Shown here: piece by piece, positions 1-5,530 of the stretch
Layout of the letters: each line of letters starts with the position of its first letter
Numbering within the stretch: the stretch's first letter is position 1
From: JAFDWI01 sp964544305
GTDB lineage: Bacteria; Actinomycetota; Acidimicrobiia; Acidimicrobiales; Iamiaceae
Assembly: GCA_964544305.1 (NCBI GenBank)
Contig: CAZJAZ010000075.1
Coordinates: 1 to 8,211 of the forward strand
Length of the DNA: 8,211 bases
Direction: 5' to 3'
Position numbers and translations under genes: made by a program
The notes under the pieces: generated by a model
Databases searched by the model: none
Seen by the model: only the letters and a program-made list of their open reading frames with translations
Told to the model about the DNA's origin: nothing

Positions 1-15
1 GCGCGTCTTCTCCTG

Positions 16-71
16 CTCGTTTTGGGTGCGTTTTTGGCACCTGCAGGTGCCAAAAACGCACCCAAAACGAG
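16..71. repeat. Perfect 56-bp palindrome (copy A of repeated 48-bp core)
   Basis: Every base from 16 to 43 pairs with its partner from 71 to 44, centred on a CTGCAG at 41-46 with no loop. The inner 48 bp (20-67) recurs exactly at 1111-1158; the outer CTCG/CGAG arms are specific to this copy. Each arm also contains its own small inverted repeat: GGTGC at 25-29 with GCACC at 37-41, and GGTGC at 46-50 with GCACC at 58-62. A single strand could therefore fold as one long hairpin or as two short ones. It begins 5 bp after the stop codon of the minus-strand AbiEi/DUF559 gene, where it could end or protect that transcript. No T-run follows on that strand, so it is not a standard intrinsic terminator. 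A dispersed palindromic repeat (REP or MITE-like) is the best class; its origin is unknown. Confidence 0.95.
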
Positions 72-76
72 TGCAC

Positions 77-1049
77 TTAAACCGATCTCATCCGCAATCG
101 CCGAACAAGGTCCACGACTTCCCACGGTCGGTGAAAAACTTGGGTGTCAGTCACTCGTCCAACCACAAAACCGGCTGCGCGGAGGTGTTGTTCGCGTCGT
201 TTGTCGGCTTCGACGTCGCTTAGGGCGCTATGGAATTTTTCACTGTCGACTTCGACAACGAGGGTGCGGTCGTCTGCGAAAAAGTCCACACGGCCGCACC
301 AGCGTTCTTCTCCCAAGTCAACCTGCGACTTCATCGCTGGCAGTCCTGCATTGTGAATGATCTGGGCAAACCGGCCTTCGAGATTCGATGCGGGGGGGAA
401 TGTAATCACTCGGCCGTTCATCGAGTGTCCTTCGCAGTACCGCGACACCTCGCATGCCCGAAGTTGCGACTTCATCCAAGAACGTTCGGGTTGAGCGTCC
501 ACTGAGAAGGCGCATACTCCATGCCCGGTCAAGCAGAACGCCGACACGTGACGGATGGACGACGCCTGCAAGCTGCAACATCATCAGCTCGGGGCGAACA
601 ATCGCGATCGACTGCAGCTCGGTTACGTGCTCGGATTGCAGTGCACGCATTCGGTGGACATGCCCGAGCGATTGGGAAACGGTGTGAGATCTGCGAGAGA
701 TCGTCACGTGCCAAGGGAAGAGGCGAAAGCCTGGAATCCCCCAGAGCGCAGCGGCGCTCGAGTGCGACAAAGCGGCACCCTGGCCCGCATCAATGACCGC
801 TGCCATTGCCTTTTGGTGTTCACTGTGTGGCGAAGCGCTATGGGTAATGACGCGTCGTCCTTGTCGCACCCACTCTCCGCTCAGAGTCCGATGCTGAACT
901 CCATGACGGCCGATTCCAAGTTGTCTTGCTTGTGTCACCGATACAACTCCTGCTTGCCCAGCGGCGAGTCGCCAAAGATGAGAGTCAGATGGGATTGTGT
1001 CGGCTGATTGCGCTTGTGGCTCTGTATTCATGGTGGTCAATTTGATCAC
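77..1049 (-). pseudogene. AbiEi-like antitoxin-domain protein fused to DUF559 nuclease-like domain, split by a +1 frameshift
   Basis: Read from GTG at 1049 (or ATG at 1031), the first frame gives an N-terminal winged-helix-like segment (residues about 24-70, with VSVTQARQLGI) and a middle region (AALSHSSAAALWGIPGF) typical of AbiEi-family proteins of actinobacteria. That frame ends at 318 in a meaningless tail (RIESRRPVCPD). At the C7 run 392-398 the homologous sequence continues in the next frame (ASNLEGRFAQ...) to a stop at 77. This part carries a DUF559/VSR-like endonuclease fold with RVDFF (Asp about 255 of the joined protein) and VVEVDSEKFH (Glu266, Asp268, His273). Skipping one C gives a continuous protein of about 323 residues, close to the usual size of AbiEi-DUF559 proteins. 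Such proteins are usually orphans, and no AbiEii toxin gene is adjacent here. The break could be a real mutation, phase variation, ribosomal frameshifting or a base-calling error. The start is uncertain because neither candidate has a clear ribosome binding site. Confidence 0.8.
392..398 (-). other. C7 homopolymer at the frameshift point (G7 on plus strand)
   Basis: On the coding strand the codons are ATT CCC CCC CGC in the upstream frame. With six Cs instead of seven they would read ATT CCC CCC GCA and join the two conserved halves of the AbiEi/DUF559 gene as Ile-Pro-Pro-Ala. The switch of homology between frames falls exactly on this run, so it is the site of the indel. Runs of this length are prone to replication slippage and to sequencing error. 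Confidence 0.85.
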
Positions 1050-1110
1050 CGGGCTGTGACATTCACGAGCCGAGTATGCCCACGGTCGATGTTGCCGATT
1101 GTTTCGCGCG

Positions 1111-1158
1111 TTTTGGGTGCGTTTTTGGCACCTGCAGGTGCCAAAAACGCACCCAAAA
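1111..1158. repeat. Perfect 48-bp palindrome (copy B)
   Basis: This copy is identical to 20-67, centred on CTGCAG at 1132-1137, and perfectly self-complementary out to TTTT/AAAA at its ends. The next pair (1110 G, 1159 G) does not match, so this fixes the shared element at 48 bp. It lies between the divergent AbiEi/DUF559 gene (5' end 1049) and rfbA (start 1239), so it could affect expression of either. The immediate flanks both carry GCG (ending at 1110 and starting at 1159), which is too short to count as a target-site duplication. The rest of the 1050-1238 intergenic stretch shows no convincing -35/-10 pair. Confidence 0.95.
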
Positions 1159-1163
1159 GCGTA

Positions 1164-1217
1164 GGAGTCGGTGTCATTGCGATATCTGCGAGGACTTGAG
1201 GAGAGTTGGTGTCATGG
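1164..1217 (+). repeat. Imperfect direct repeat in the rfbA leader
   Basis: GGAG-TC-GGTGTCAT-TG (1164-1179) recurs as GGAG-AGTT-GGTGTCAT-GG (1200-1217). The shared octamer GGTGTCAT is at 1170-1177 and 1208-1215, 38 bp apart. The second copy holds the strong purine-rich Shine-Dalgarno-like sequence. It could be a small leader duplication or a paired binding site; chance is also possible at this length. Confidence 0.35.
1198..1205 (+). promoter_or_regulatory. Strong Shine-Dalgarno-like GAGGAGAG upstream of rfbA, facing an out-of-frame ATG
   Basis: This is the best ribosome binding sequence in the rfbA leader, but it is 33 nt from the rfbA GTG at 1239. It is spaced 8 nt from ATG 1214, which opens a 38-codon frame (1214-1330) that overlaps the start of rfbA in another frame. 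The TTG at 1206, in the rfbA frame, touches the site and is too close to use it. It may drive a short leader peptide coupled to rfbA, or the region may contain an indel. Confidence 0.4.
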
Positions 1218-1238
1218 TGCCTGCTAGACAAGAGCACC

Positions 1239-2345
1239 GTGAAAGGCCTGATTCTCTCGGGAGGTGCGGGAACGCGTCTGCGCCCGATCACCCACACCAG
1301 CGCAAAACAACTCGTTCCCGTTGCCAATAAACCGATTCTGTTTTTTGGAATTGAGGATCTAGCCGCCGCTGGCATCGTTGAAATCGGCATCATCGTGGGC
1401 GAAACCGCCGACGAGATTCGTGACGCGGTCGGTAACGGATCAGCCTTTGGTGTCAACGTCACCTACATTCCCCAAGATGAGCCATTGGGCTTGGCCCACT
1501 GTGTACTTATCGCAAAAAAATTTCTCGGTGACGACGATTTCGTCATGTACCTCGGTGACAATTTGCTGCGCCAAGGCGTTGCCGAATTTGTTGATGCATT
1601 CGAAGACGATCGTCGCCGAAGCGCACAGCCAGCACTCGGCCAGCACGTTGAGGCGGCGGCCGCGCAGATCCTCCTTGCACATGTTCCCGATCCGGAACGA
1701 TTCGGTGTTGCCGAGATCGACGAGAACGGCGAGGTAGTGCAACTCGTTGAAAAACCCGAGGTGCCACCTTCCGATTTGGCGCTCGTCGGGGTTTATCTTT
1801 TTGACAAGACCATCCACGAAGCGGTCAACGCAATCGCGCCGTCGCCACGCGGTGAACTTGAGATCACCGACGCAATTCAGTGGCTGATCGACCAAGGTCA
1901 TCGGGTCCGCCACGAAGTGGTTGATGGCTGGTGGATCGACACCGGCAAACTCGATCCTCTCTTAGAAGGAAACCGACTCGTCCTTGACACGCTCCAACCA
2001 ATAAATGAAGGTGACGTCGATGAAGCCTCGGTGTTGTCTGGAAAAGTTGTAGTCGAAGCAGGGGCACGCATTGTCGATTCGGTGGTTCGAGGCCCCGCAA
2101 TCATTGGTCGCAACACTGTGGTGACGAATTCGTACATTGGCCCCTATACGTCGATTTATCACGACTGCTCGTTGAGCGACAGCGAAATCGAACACTCGAT
2201 TGTGCTTGCGAACAGCACAATCGAAGGTGTGCCACACATCATTGATTCTCTTATTGGTAAGCGGGTGCGGCTCACTCGATCACAAACCAAGCCCAGGGCG
2301 AATCGGGTGATGCTTGGTGACCACAGCGTCGTAGAAATCGACTAA
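1239..2345 (+). CDS. rfbA: Glucose-1-phosphate thymidylyltransferase, long form (RmlA/RfbA)
   Basis: This enzyme joins dTTP and glucose-1-phosphate to give dTDP-glucose, the first step of dTDP-L-rhamnose synthesis, in the cytoplasm. Counting from GTG 1239 (368 aa), the nucleotide-binding signature GGAGTRLRP is at 8-16, Lys23 follows in SAKQLVP, GLAHC is near 84-88, GDN is at 106-108, EKP at 171-173 and WWIDTG at 231-236. From about residue 259 onward the sequence has the hexapeptide-like pattern of a left-handed beta-helix, which marks the long (StrD-like) form rather than the 290-residue Enterobacteriaceae form. It is about 13 residues longer than the usual 355, explained by an Ala/Gln-rich insertion near residues 127-141. 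The GTG at 1239 was chosen because family members start directly at (M/V)KGLILSGG; a weak AAGAG precedes it. The in-frame TTG at 1206 would add 11 unrelated residues. It is first of four rhamnose genes, and rfbC follows after 20 bp. Confidence 0.95.
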   Translation: MKGLILSGGAGTRLRPITHTSAKQLVPVANKPILFFGIEDLAAAGIVEIGIIVGETADEIRDAVGNGSAFGVNVTYIPQDEPLGLAHCVLIAKKFLGDDDFVMYLGDNLLRQGVAEFVDAFEDDRRRSAQPALGQHVEAAAAQILLAHVPDPERFGVAEIDENGEVVQLVEKPEVPPSDLALVGVYLFDKTIHEAVNAIAPSPRGELEITDAIQWLIDQGHRVRHEVVDGWWIDTGKLDPLLEGNRLVLDTLQPINEGDVDEASVLSGKVVVEAGARIVDSVVRGPAIIGRNTVVTNSYIGPYTSIYHDCSLSDSEIEHSIVLANSTIEGVPHIIDSLIGKRVRLTRSQTKPRANRVMLGDHSVVEID

Positions 2346-2353
2346 TAGAACCC

Positions 2354-2360
2354 AGAGGAG
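2354..2360 (+). promoter_or_regulatory. Ribosome binding site AGAGGAG for rfbC
   Basis: A good Shine-Dalgarno sequence ends 5 nt before GTG 2366. It supports that GTG over ATG codons further inside the frame. Confidence 0.7.
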
Positions 2361-2365
2361 TTGTC

Positions 2366-2932
2366 GTGGTCAAGGTGACCGAATCAGATGAAATTGTTGG
2401 CGTGGTACATGTCGAACCCGACGTGCACGGAGACGAGCGTGGCTATTTTGTTGAAACATACCGGCGCGAGTGGTTCCCGCAAGGGCGAGAGATGATCCAG
2501 GGAAATCGTGGCGACCGCCAGGCAGGCGCGGTGGTGGGTCTGCATTATCACTTGCATCAGGCGGACTACTGGTATGTGCCTAATGGCTCCGCACGCGTGG
2601 TGCTCCATGATCTACGCACCGGGTCACCAACTGATGGCGCGACGCTCACCTTGGACCTTGGGATACAGAGCGATGGCACCAAGTCACATGCTGGGGTGTT
2701 TATCCCGCCAGGTGTGGCACATGGTTTCGCTGCACTTTCTGACATGACCATCACCTATCTCGTAGACGGGTATTACAACCCGGCTGATGAACTTGGTGTC
2801 GCATGGGACGACCCCGCGGTCCGGGCCGATTGGGGTGTCACCGACCCGGTGCTCTCGGAGCGCGACAAGGCGAACCCGCGACGTTCCGAAATCGATCCGC
2901 AGTGGCAGCCGCACTTTCGGCTTCGCCCCTAA
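2366..2932 (+). CDS. rfbC: dTDP-4-dehydrorhamnose 3,5-epimerase family protein (RmlC/RfbC)
   Basis: This cupin enzyme is expected to epimerise C3 and C5 of dTDP-4-keto-6-deoxy-glucose. The 188 residues match family size (about 180-200). Recognisable elements are HGDERGYFVETYR (21-33), QGN (45-47), GLHYH (58-62), FIPPGVAHGF (112-121), the GYYNP tyrosines at 136-137, AWDDP (146-150) and LSERD (163-167). His60 and Asp167 align with the catalytic His/Asp pair of the family. Two conserved basic residues seem absent: the Arg of the usual VLRGLH is Val57, and the Lys of the usual QAKLVRV aligns with Asp67 in HQADYWYV. The enzyme may therefore belong to a distinct subgroup, perhaps with a changed substrate, although its place between rfbA and rfbB argues for the rhamnose role. 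The start is GTG with a strong ribosome binding site. Confidence 0.87.
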   Translation: MVKVTESDEIVGVVHVEPDVHGDERGYFVETYRREWFPQGREMIQGNRGDRQAGAVVGLHYHLHQADYWYVPNGSARVVLHDLRTGSPTDGATLTLDLGIQSDGTKSHAGVFIPPGVAHGFAALSDMTITYLVDGYYNPADELGVAWDDPAVRADWGVTDPVLSERDKANPRRSEIDPQWQPHFRLRP

Positions 2933-3051
2933 CCCTCTCACCTCTCTTCCACGAACTTCGGGGCAAGAGTTCACTCTGAACGAACCCAGGTTGCATCAGT
3001 GGGCAATCCCTCGGTCGTGGCGGCGCGATTGTCGTATGGGAGAATACGAAT
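2933..3051 (+). other. Intergenic gap inside the rhamnose cluster
   Basis: This 119-bp gap is the only real break between the four rhamnose genes. It holds two overlapping short inverted repeats: AGAGT/ACTCT at 2966-2977 and GTTCA/TGAAC at 2969-2981. It ends with a GGGAGA ribosome binding site at 3038-3043 ahead of rfbB. No T-tract terminator or convincing promoter pair is visible. A second promoter for rfbB-rfbD could sit here, but the sequence does not prove it. Confidence 0.35.
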
Positions 3052-4008
3052 ATGCGTTTGTTTGTGACCGGCGCGGCCGGATTTATTGGGTCGAACTATG
3101 TCCGCCATGTGCTTGCCACGTCTGACGACCACGTCACAATCTTTGACGCACTCACGTACGCAGGCAATGAAGCCACCATGGACGACTTGCTCGCCGATGC
3201 TCGGGTGACGTTTGTGCGCGGCGACATCTGTGACCGTGACGCCGTAGCTGCAGCAATGCCCGGCCACGACATGGTGGTGCATTTCGCGGCAGAAAGTCAT
3301 GTCGACCGCTCCATCACCGGACCGGACGCGTTTGTGGCAACCAACTGTGGCGGCACGAACGTGATGTGTGATGTGGCCCGCACCATCGGTGTGGAACGTT
3401 TCCTCCATATTTCTACCGACGAAGTGTACGGCTCGATTGATCAAGGTTCATTCACTGAGGAAGATCCACTCGGCCCACGATCGCCTTACAGTGCGTCGAA
3501 AGCTGGCTCGGATCTCATCGCGTTGTCGTATCTTGAAACGTTCGATCTGCCGGTCATCGTCACTCGGTCGTCAAACAACTTTGGGCCGTACCAGTTCCCA
3601 GAAAAAGTCATTCCGCTGTTCACCACCAACCTGCTCGATAGGGCAAACGTGCCACTTTATGGGGACGGTGGCAACGTGCGGGACTGGTGCCACGTGGCGG
3701 ACAACTGCGCGGGCGTTGACCTCGTATTGCGCCACGGTGCAATCGGCGAGGTCTACAACATCGGCGCGGGAAACGAAATCACCAACGTCGATCTCACCCA
3801 CCGGATCCTTCGACTCTTAGACGCCGACGAGTCTCGCATCGACCGGGTCGCAGACCGCCTCGGCCACGACCGTCGGTATTCGATTGATACCGCCAAAATT
3901 CAAGCATTGGGTTGGAAACCACAGCGCACGTTGGACGAAGCGCTTGCTGAGACCGTTGACTGGTATCGCTCGAATCGGGCATGGTGGGAACCTCTGAAAG
4001 CGGGCTGA
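3052..4008 (+). CDS. rfbB: dTDP-glucose 4,6-dehydratase (RmlB/RfbB)
   Basis: This NAD-dependent extended short-chain dehydrogenase converts dTDP-glucose to dTDP-4-keto-6-deoxyglucose, step two of the rhamnose pathway. The 318 residues open with the Rossmann motif GAAGFIGSN (7-15). The catalytic STDEVYG follows with Thr122, Asp123 and Glu124, then YSASK with Tyr146 and Lys150. SSNNFGPYQFPEK (173-185) and the substrate-side VRDWCHVADNC (209-219) are also typical. The Asp-Glu pair next to the catalytic Thr is what separates these dehydratases from plain epimerases such as GalE. Length is slightly below the usual 325-360, with no domain missing. ATG 3052 is preceded by GGGAGA at 8 nt. The stop is 3 bp before the rfbD start, so translation of the two is probably coupled. 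Confidence 0.96.
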   Translation: MRLFVTGAAGFIGSNYVRHVLATSDDHVTIFDALTYAGNEATMDDLLADARVTFVRGDICDRDAVAAAMPGHDMVVHFAAESHVDRSITGPDAFVATNCGGTNVMCDVARTIGVERFLHISTDEVYGSIDQGSFTEEDPLGPRSPYSASKAGSDLIALSYLETFDLPVIVTRSSNNFGPYQFPEKVIPLFTTNLLDRANVPLYGDGGNVRDWCHVADNCAGVDLVLRHGAIGEVYNIGAGNEITNVDLTHRILRLLDADESRIDRVADRLGHDRRYSIDTAKIQALGWKPQRTLDEALAETVDWYRSNRAWWEPLKAG

Positions 4009-4011
4009 ACT

Positions 4012-4860
4012 ATGCGGATTTTTTTGACCGGAGCAAAAGGCCAGCTTGGTACCGACCTGGTCGCGCAATTGGGTGCGTCGGGCCATGAGCTGACCGCGGT
4101 CGATATCGATGACGTTGACCTTACGAATCGGGACGATGTCATTGCTGCAATTGGGGTAGCTCGACCAGACGTGGTTGTGCATCCGGCCGCGTTCACCGCG
4201 GTTGATCGTTGCGAAACCGAAGTTGATGTTGCGTACTCTGTGAATGTCATCGGGACGCGCAATGTGGTTGAAGCGTCACGCCGTGTTGGCGCCCCGGTCA
4301 CCTATGTGTCAACCGACTATGTGTTTGACGGCACGAAAGATTCGCCGTACAACGAATGGGACACGCCGAACCCACAATCGGTGTATGGCCGCACGAAGCT
4401 TGCCGGTGAACGGGAATTGGATCCTGGTTCGACCATTGTGCGTACGTCGTGGGTTTGTGGCTATCACGGCGCCAACATGGTCAAGACTATTTTGCGGATT
4501 GCCGCACAGCCCGGCCGACTGGCCTTTGTCGATGATCAGCGTGGCCATCCCACGTTCACCTCCGATCTGGCTGGCGTCATTGACACACTGGTGACGCAAC
4601 AGTGCTCAGGCTTGTTCCATGTGACGAATCAGGGCGCGGTGAGTTGGTACGAGTTTGCCCGTGCCGTGCTCGAAGCAGCGGGTGATGACCCGAACCGAGT
4701 TGACCCGTGCGCCACGGCAGATCTGCAACCGGCGCGACCGGCCCCACGACCCGCGAACTCGGTGCTTGACAATGCGGCCATGCGGTTGTCAGGAATGCCC
4801 GCGACACGAGATTTTCGTGACCCGCTTGGCGAACTCGTCGCCCGTTTGCAAGAAGACTGA
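4012..4860 (+). CDS. rfbD: dTDP-4-dehydrorhamnose reductase (RmlD/RfbD)
   Basis: This NAD(P)H-dependent reductase carries out the last step, giving dTDP-L-rhamnose. The 282 residues match family length (280-300). The N-terminus has GAKGQLG (7-13), the nucleotide-binding glycines typical of RmlD. HPAAFTAVDRCE (57-68) follows, then STDYVFDG (100-107) with Thr101, and YGRTK (125-129) with catalytic Tyr125 and Lys129. RTSWVCG (144-150) and the DDQRGHPTFTSDLA segment (about 174-187) are characteristic. ATG 4012 begins 3 bp after the rfbB stop with only a weak ribosome binding site, which suggests coupling. The stop lies 7 bp from the stop of the convergent CPBP gene, so transcripts from the two operons may overlap. 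No rhamnosyltransferase follows. Confidence 0.96.
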   Translation: MRIFLTGAKGQLGTDLVAQLGASGHELTAVDIDDVDLTNRDDVIAAIGVARPDVVVHPAAFTAVDRCETEVDVAYSVNVIGTRNVVEASRRVGAPVTYVSTDYVFDGTKDSPYNEWDTPNPQSVYGRTKLAGERELDPGSTIVRTSWVCGYHGANMVKTILRIAAQPGRLAFVDDQRGHPTFTSDLAGVIDTLVTQQCSGLFHVTNQGAVSWYEFARAVLEAAGDDPNRVDPCATADLQPARPAPRPANSVLDNAAMRLSGMPATRDFRDPLGELVARLQED

Positions 4861-4867
4861 GACCAAC

Positions 4868-5530
4868 TCAGCGCCACACGATCCAGCCAGCTGTGAGCGG
4901 CACGGTATTCGTTGCCAGGTGCGCCAGCATCGGTGCGACAACGCTTTGCGATTTGTTGCGGAGCCAAACGAACCCTGCCCCCGCGATCGCGGTAACAACA
5001 AACGTGCCAAGTGCAACGCCGACGCCATCGGCACGCCAGGCGGGAAAGACATGCCAAAGACCAAAAGTCACGGCTCCAATCAGCATGGCCAAAGCAGGCG
5101 ACAATACCTTTGTCAACAACCCGTGGAGCACGCCACGGAACATGAGTTCTTCGGTGAGAACCGTGCCAATCGGAATGATCAACGCAATCTTGGTGATGAG
5201 CCCGCCACCCGTGAGGTGCACCGCATCGACGTTCAACGCATCTCGCCCAGCAGGCACCGCAGCGACGACCAGCGTGCACAACGTTACAAGACCAAACGCG
5301 CACAATCCGTAACGAGCGCCTGCCCAGAGGTGTGCACGACACAAACCGAGATCAACGCAATGCAGACCGCCAATCGTGACGCCACCGGCAACGATGATCG
5401 TTGCGCCAAGCACATTGGTGAGAAACCCGCCACCGCTTGGAATGACTGTTGAGCGTGCAATATTGACGACCACCAACGCCATGATCACCCCGACGATCGC
5501 CCTCAGCACATGAGGCAAACGTTGTGTCAC
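4868..5530 (-). CDS. CPBP (CAAX/Abi) family intramembrane metalloprotease
   Basis: This is a membrane-embedded protein of 220 residues counted from GTG 5530, with about seven hydrophobic stretches. All three family motifs are intact: EELMFRG with Glu127, Glu128 and Arg132; FGLWH with Phe156 and His160; and HLATN with His204 and Asn208. In the family the Glu and His residues bind the metal or form the active site. Members process prenylated proteins, bacteriocins or other membrane substrates, and the substrate here is unknown. GTG 5530 was chosen because GTGA at 5527-5530 overlaps the hydrolase stop, a classic coupling arrangement. An upstream ATG at 5605 would force a 79-bp overlap and add a polar, unrelated N-terminus. 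It is the last gene of the minus-strand operon and converges on rfbD. Confidence 0.9.
   Translation of the reverse strand: MTQRLPHVLRAIVGVIMALVVVNIARSTVIPSGGGFLTNVLGATIIVAGGVTIGGLHCVDLGLCRAHLWAGARYGLCAFGLVTLCTLVVAAVPAGRDALNVDAVHLTGGGLITKIALIIPIGTVLTEELMFRGVLHGLLTKVLSPALAMLIGAVTFGLWHVFPAWRADGVGVALGTFVVTAIAGAGFVWLRNKSQSVVAPMLAHLATNTVPLTAGWIVWR

Noticed and set aside
16..71. Copy A as a standard Rho-independent terminator of the AbiEi/DUF559 gene
   Set aside because: The hairpin is very strong but is followed on the minus strand by CAGGAGAAG, not a T-tract, and the same core sits upstream of the gene as well.
22..360. Plus-strand frame of 112 codons starting in palindrome copy A
   Set aside because: It lies antisense to the conserved DUF559 half and begins with palindrome-encoded residues (GAFLAPAGAKNAPK), which appear on both strands because the element is self-complementary. 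No ribosome binding site or family resemblance.
1..1200. CRISPR array or insertion sequence based on repeated units
   Set aside because: There are only two copies 1.09 kb apart with a gene between them, no spacers, no transposase and no credible target-site duplication.
1046..1462. Minus-strand frame of 138 codons across copy B and the start of rfbA
   Set aside because: It is antisense to the conserved RmlA N-terminus and again includes the palindrome-encoded peptide. It is a shadow frame.
2966..2981. Overlapping inverted repeats between rfbC and rfbB as an operator or terminator
   Set aside because: Five-base arms are expected by chance in this much sequence and there is no T-run; kept only as part of the gap description.
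4857..4871. CTGAG/CTCAG inverted repeat between the convergent stop codons, as a bidirectional terminator
   Set aside because: The stem is only 5 bp, three of which are the two facing TGA stops, and no T-run follows on either strand.
4655..5452. Plus-strand frame of 265 codons over the rfbD/CPBP junction
   Set aside because: It overlaps conserved rfbD in another frame and is antisense to CPBP; the product is polar, rich in Arg/Asn/Thr and resembles nothing known.
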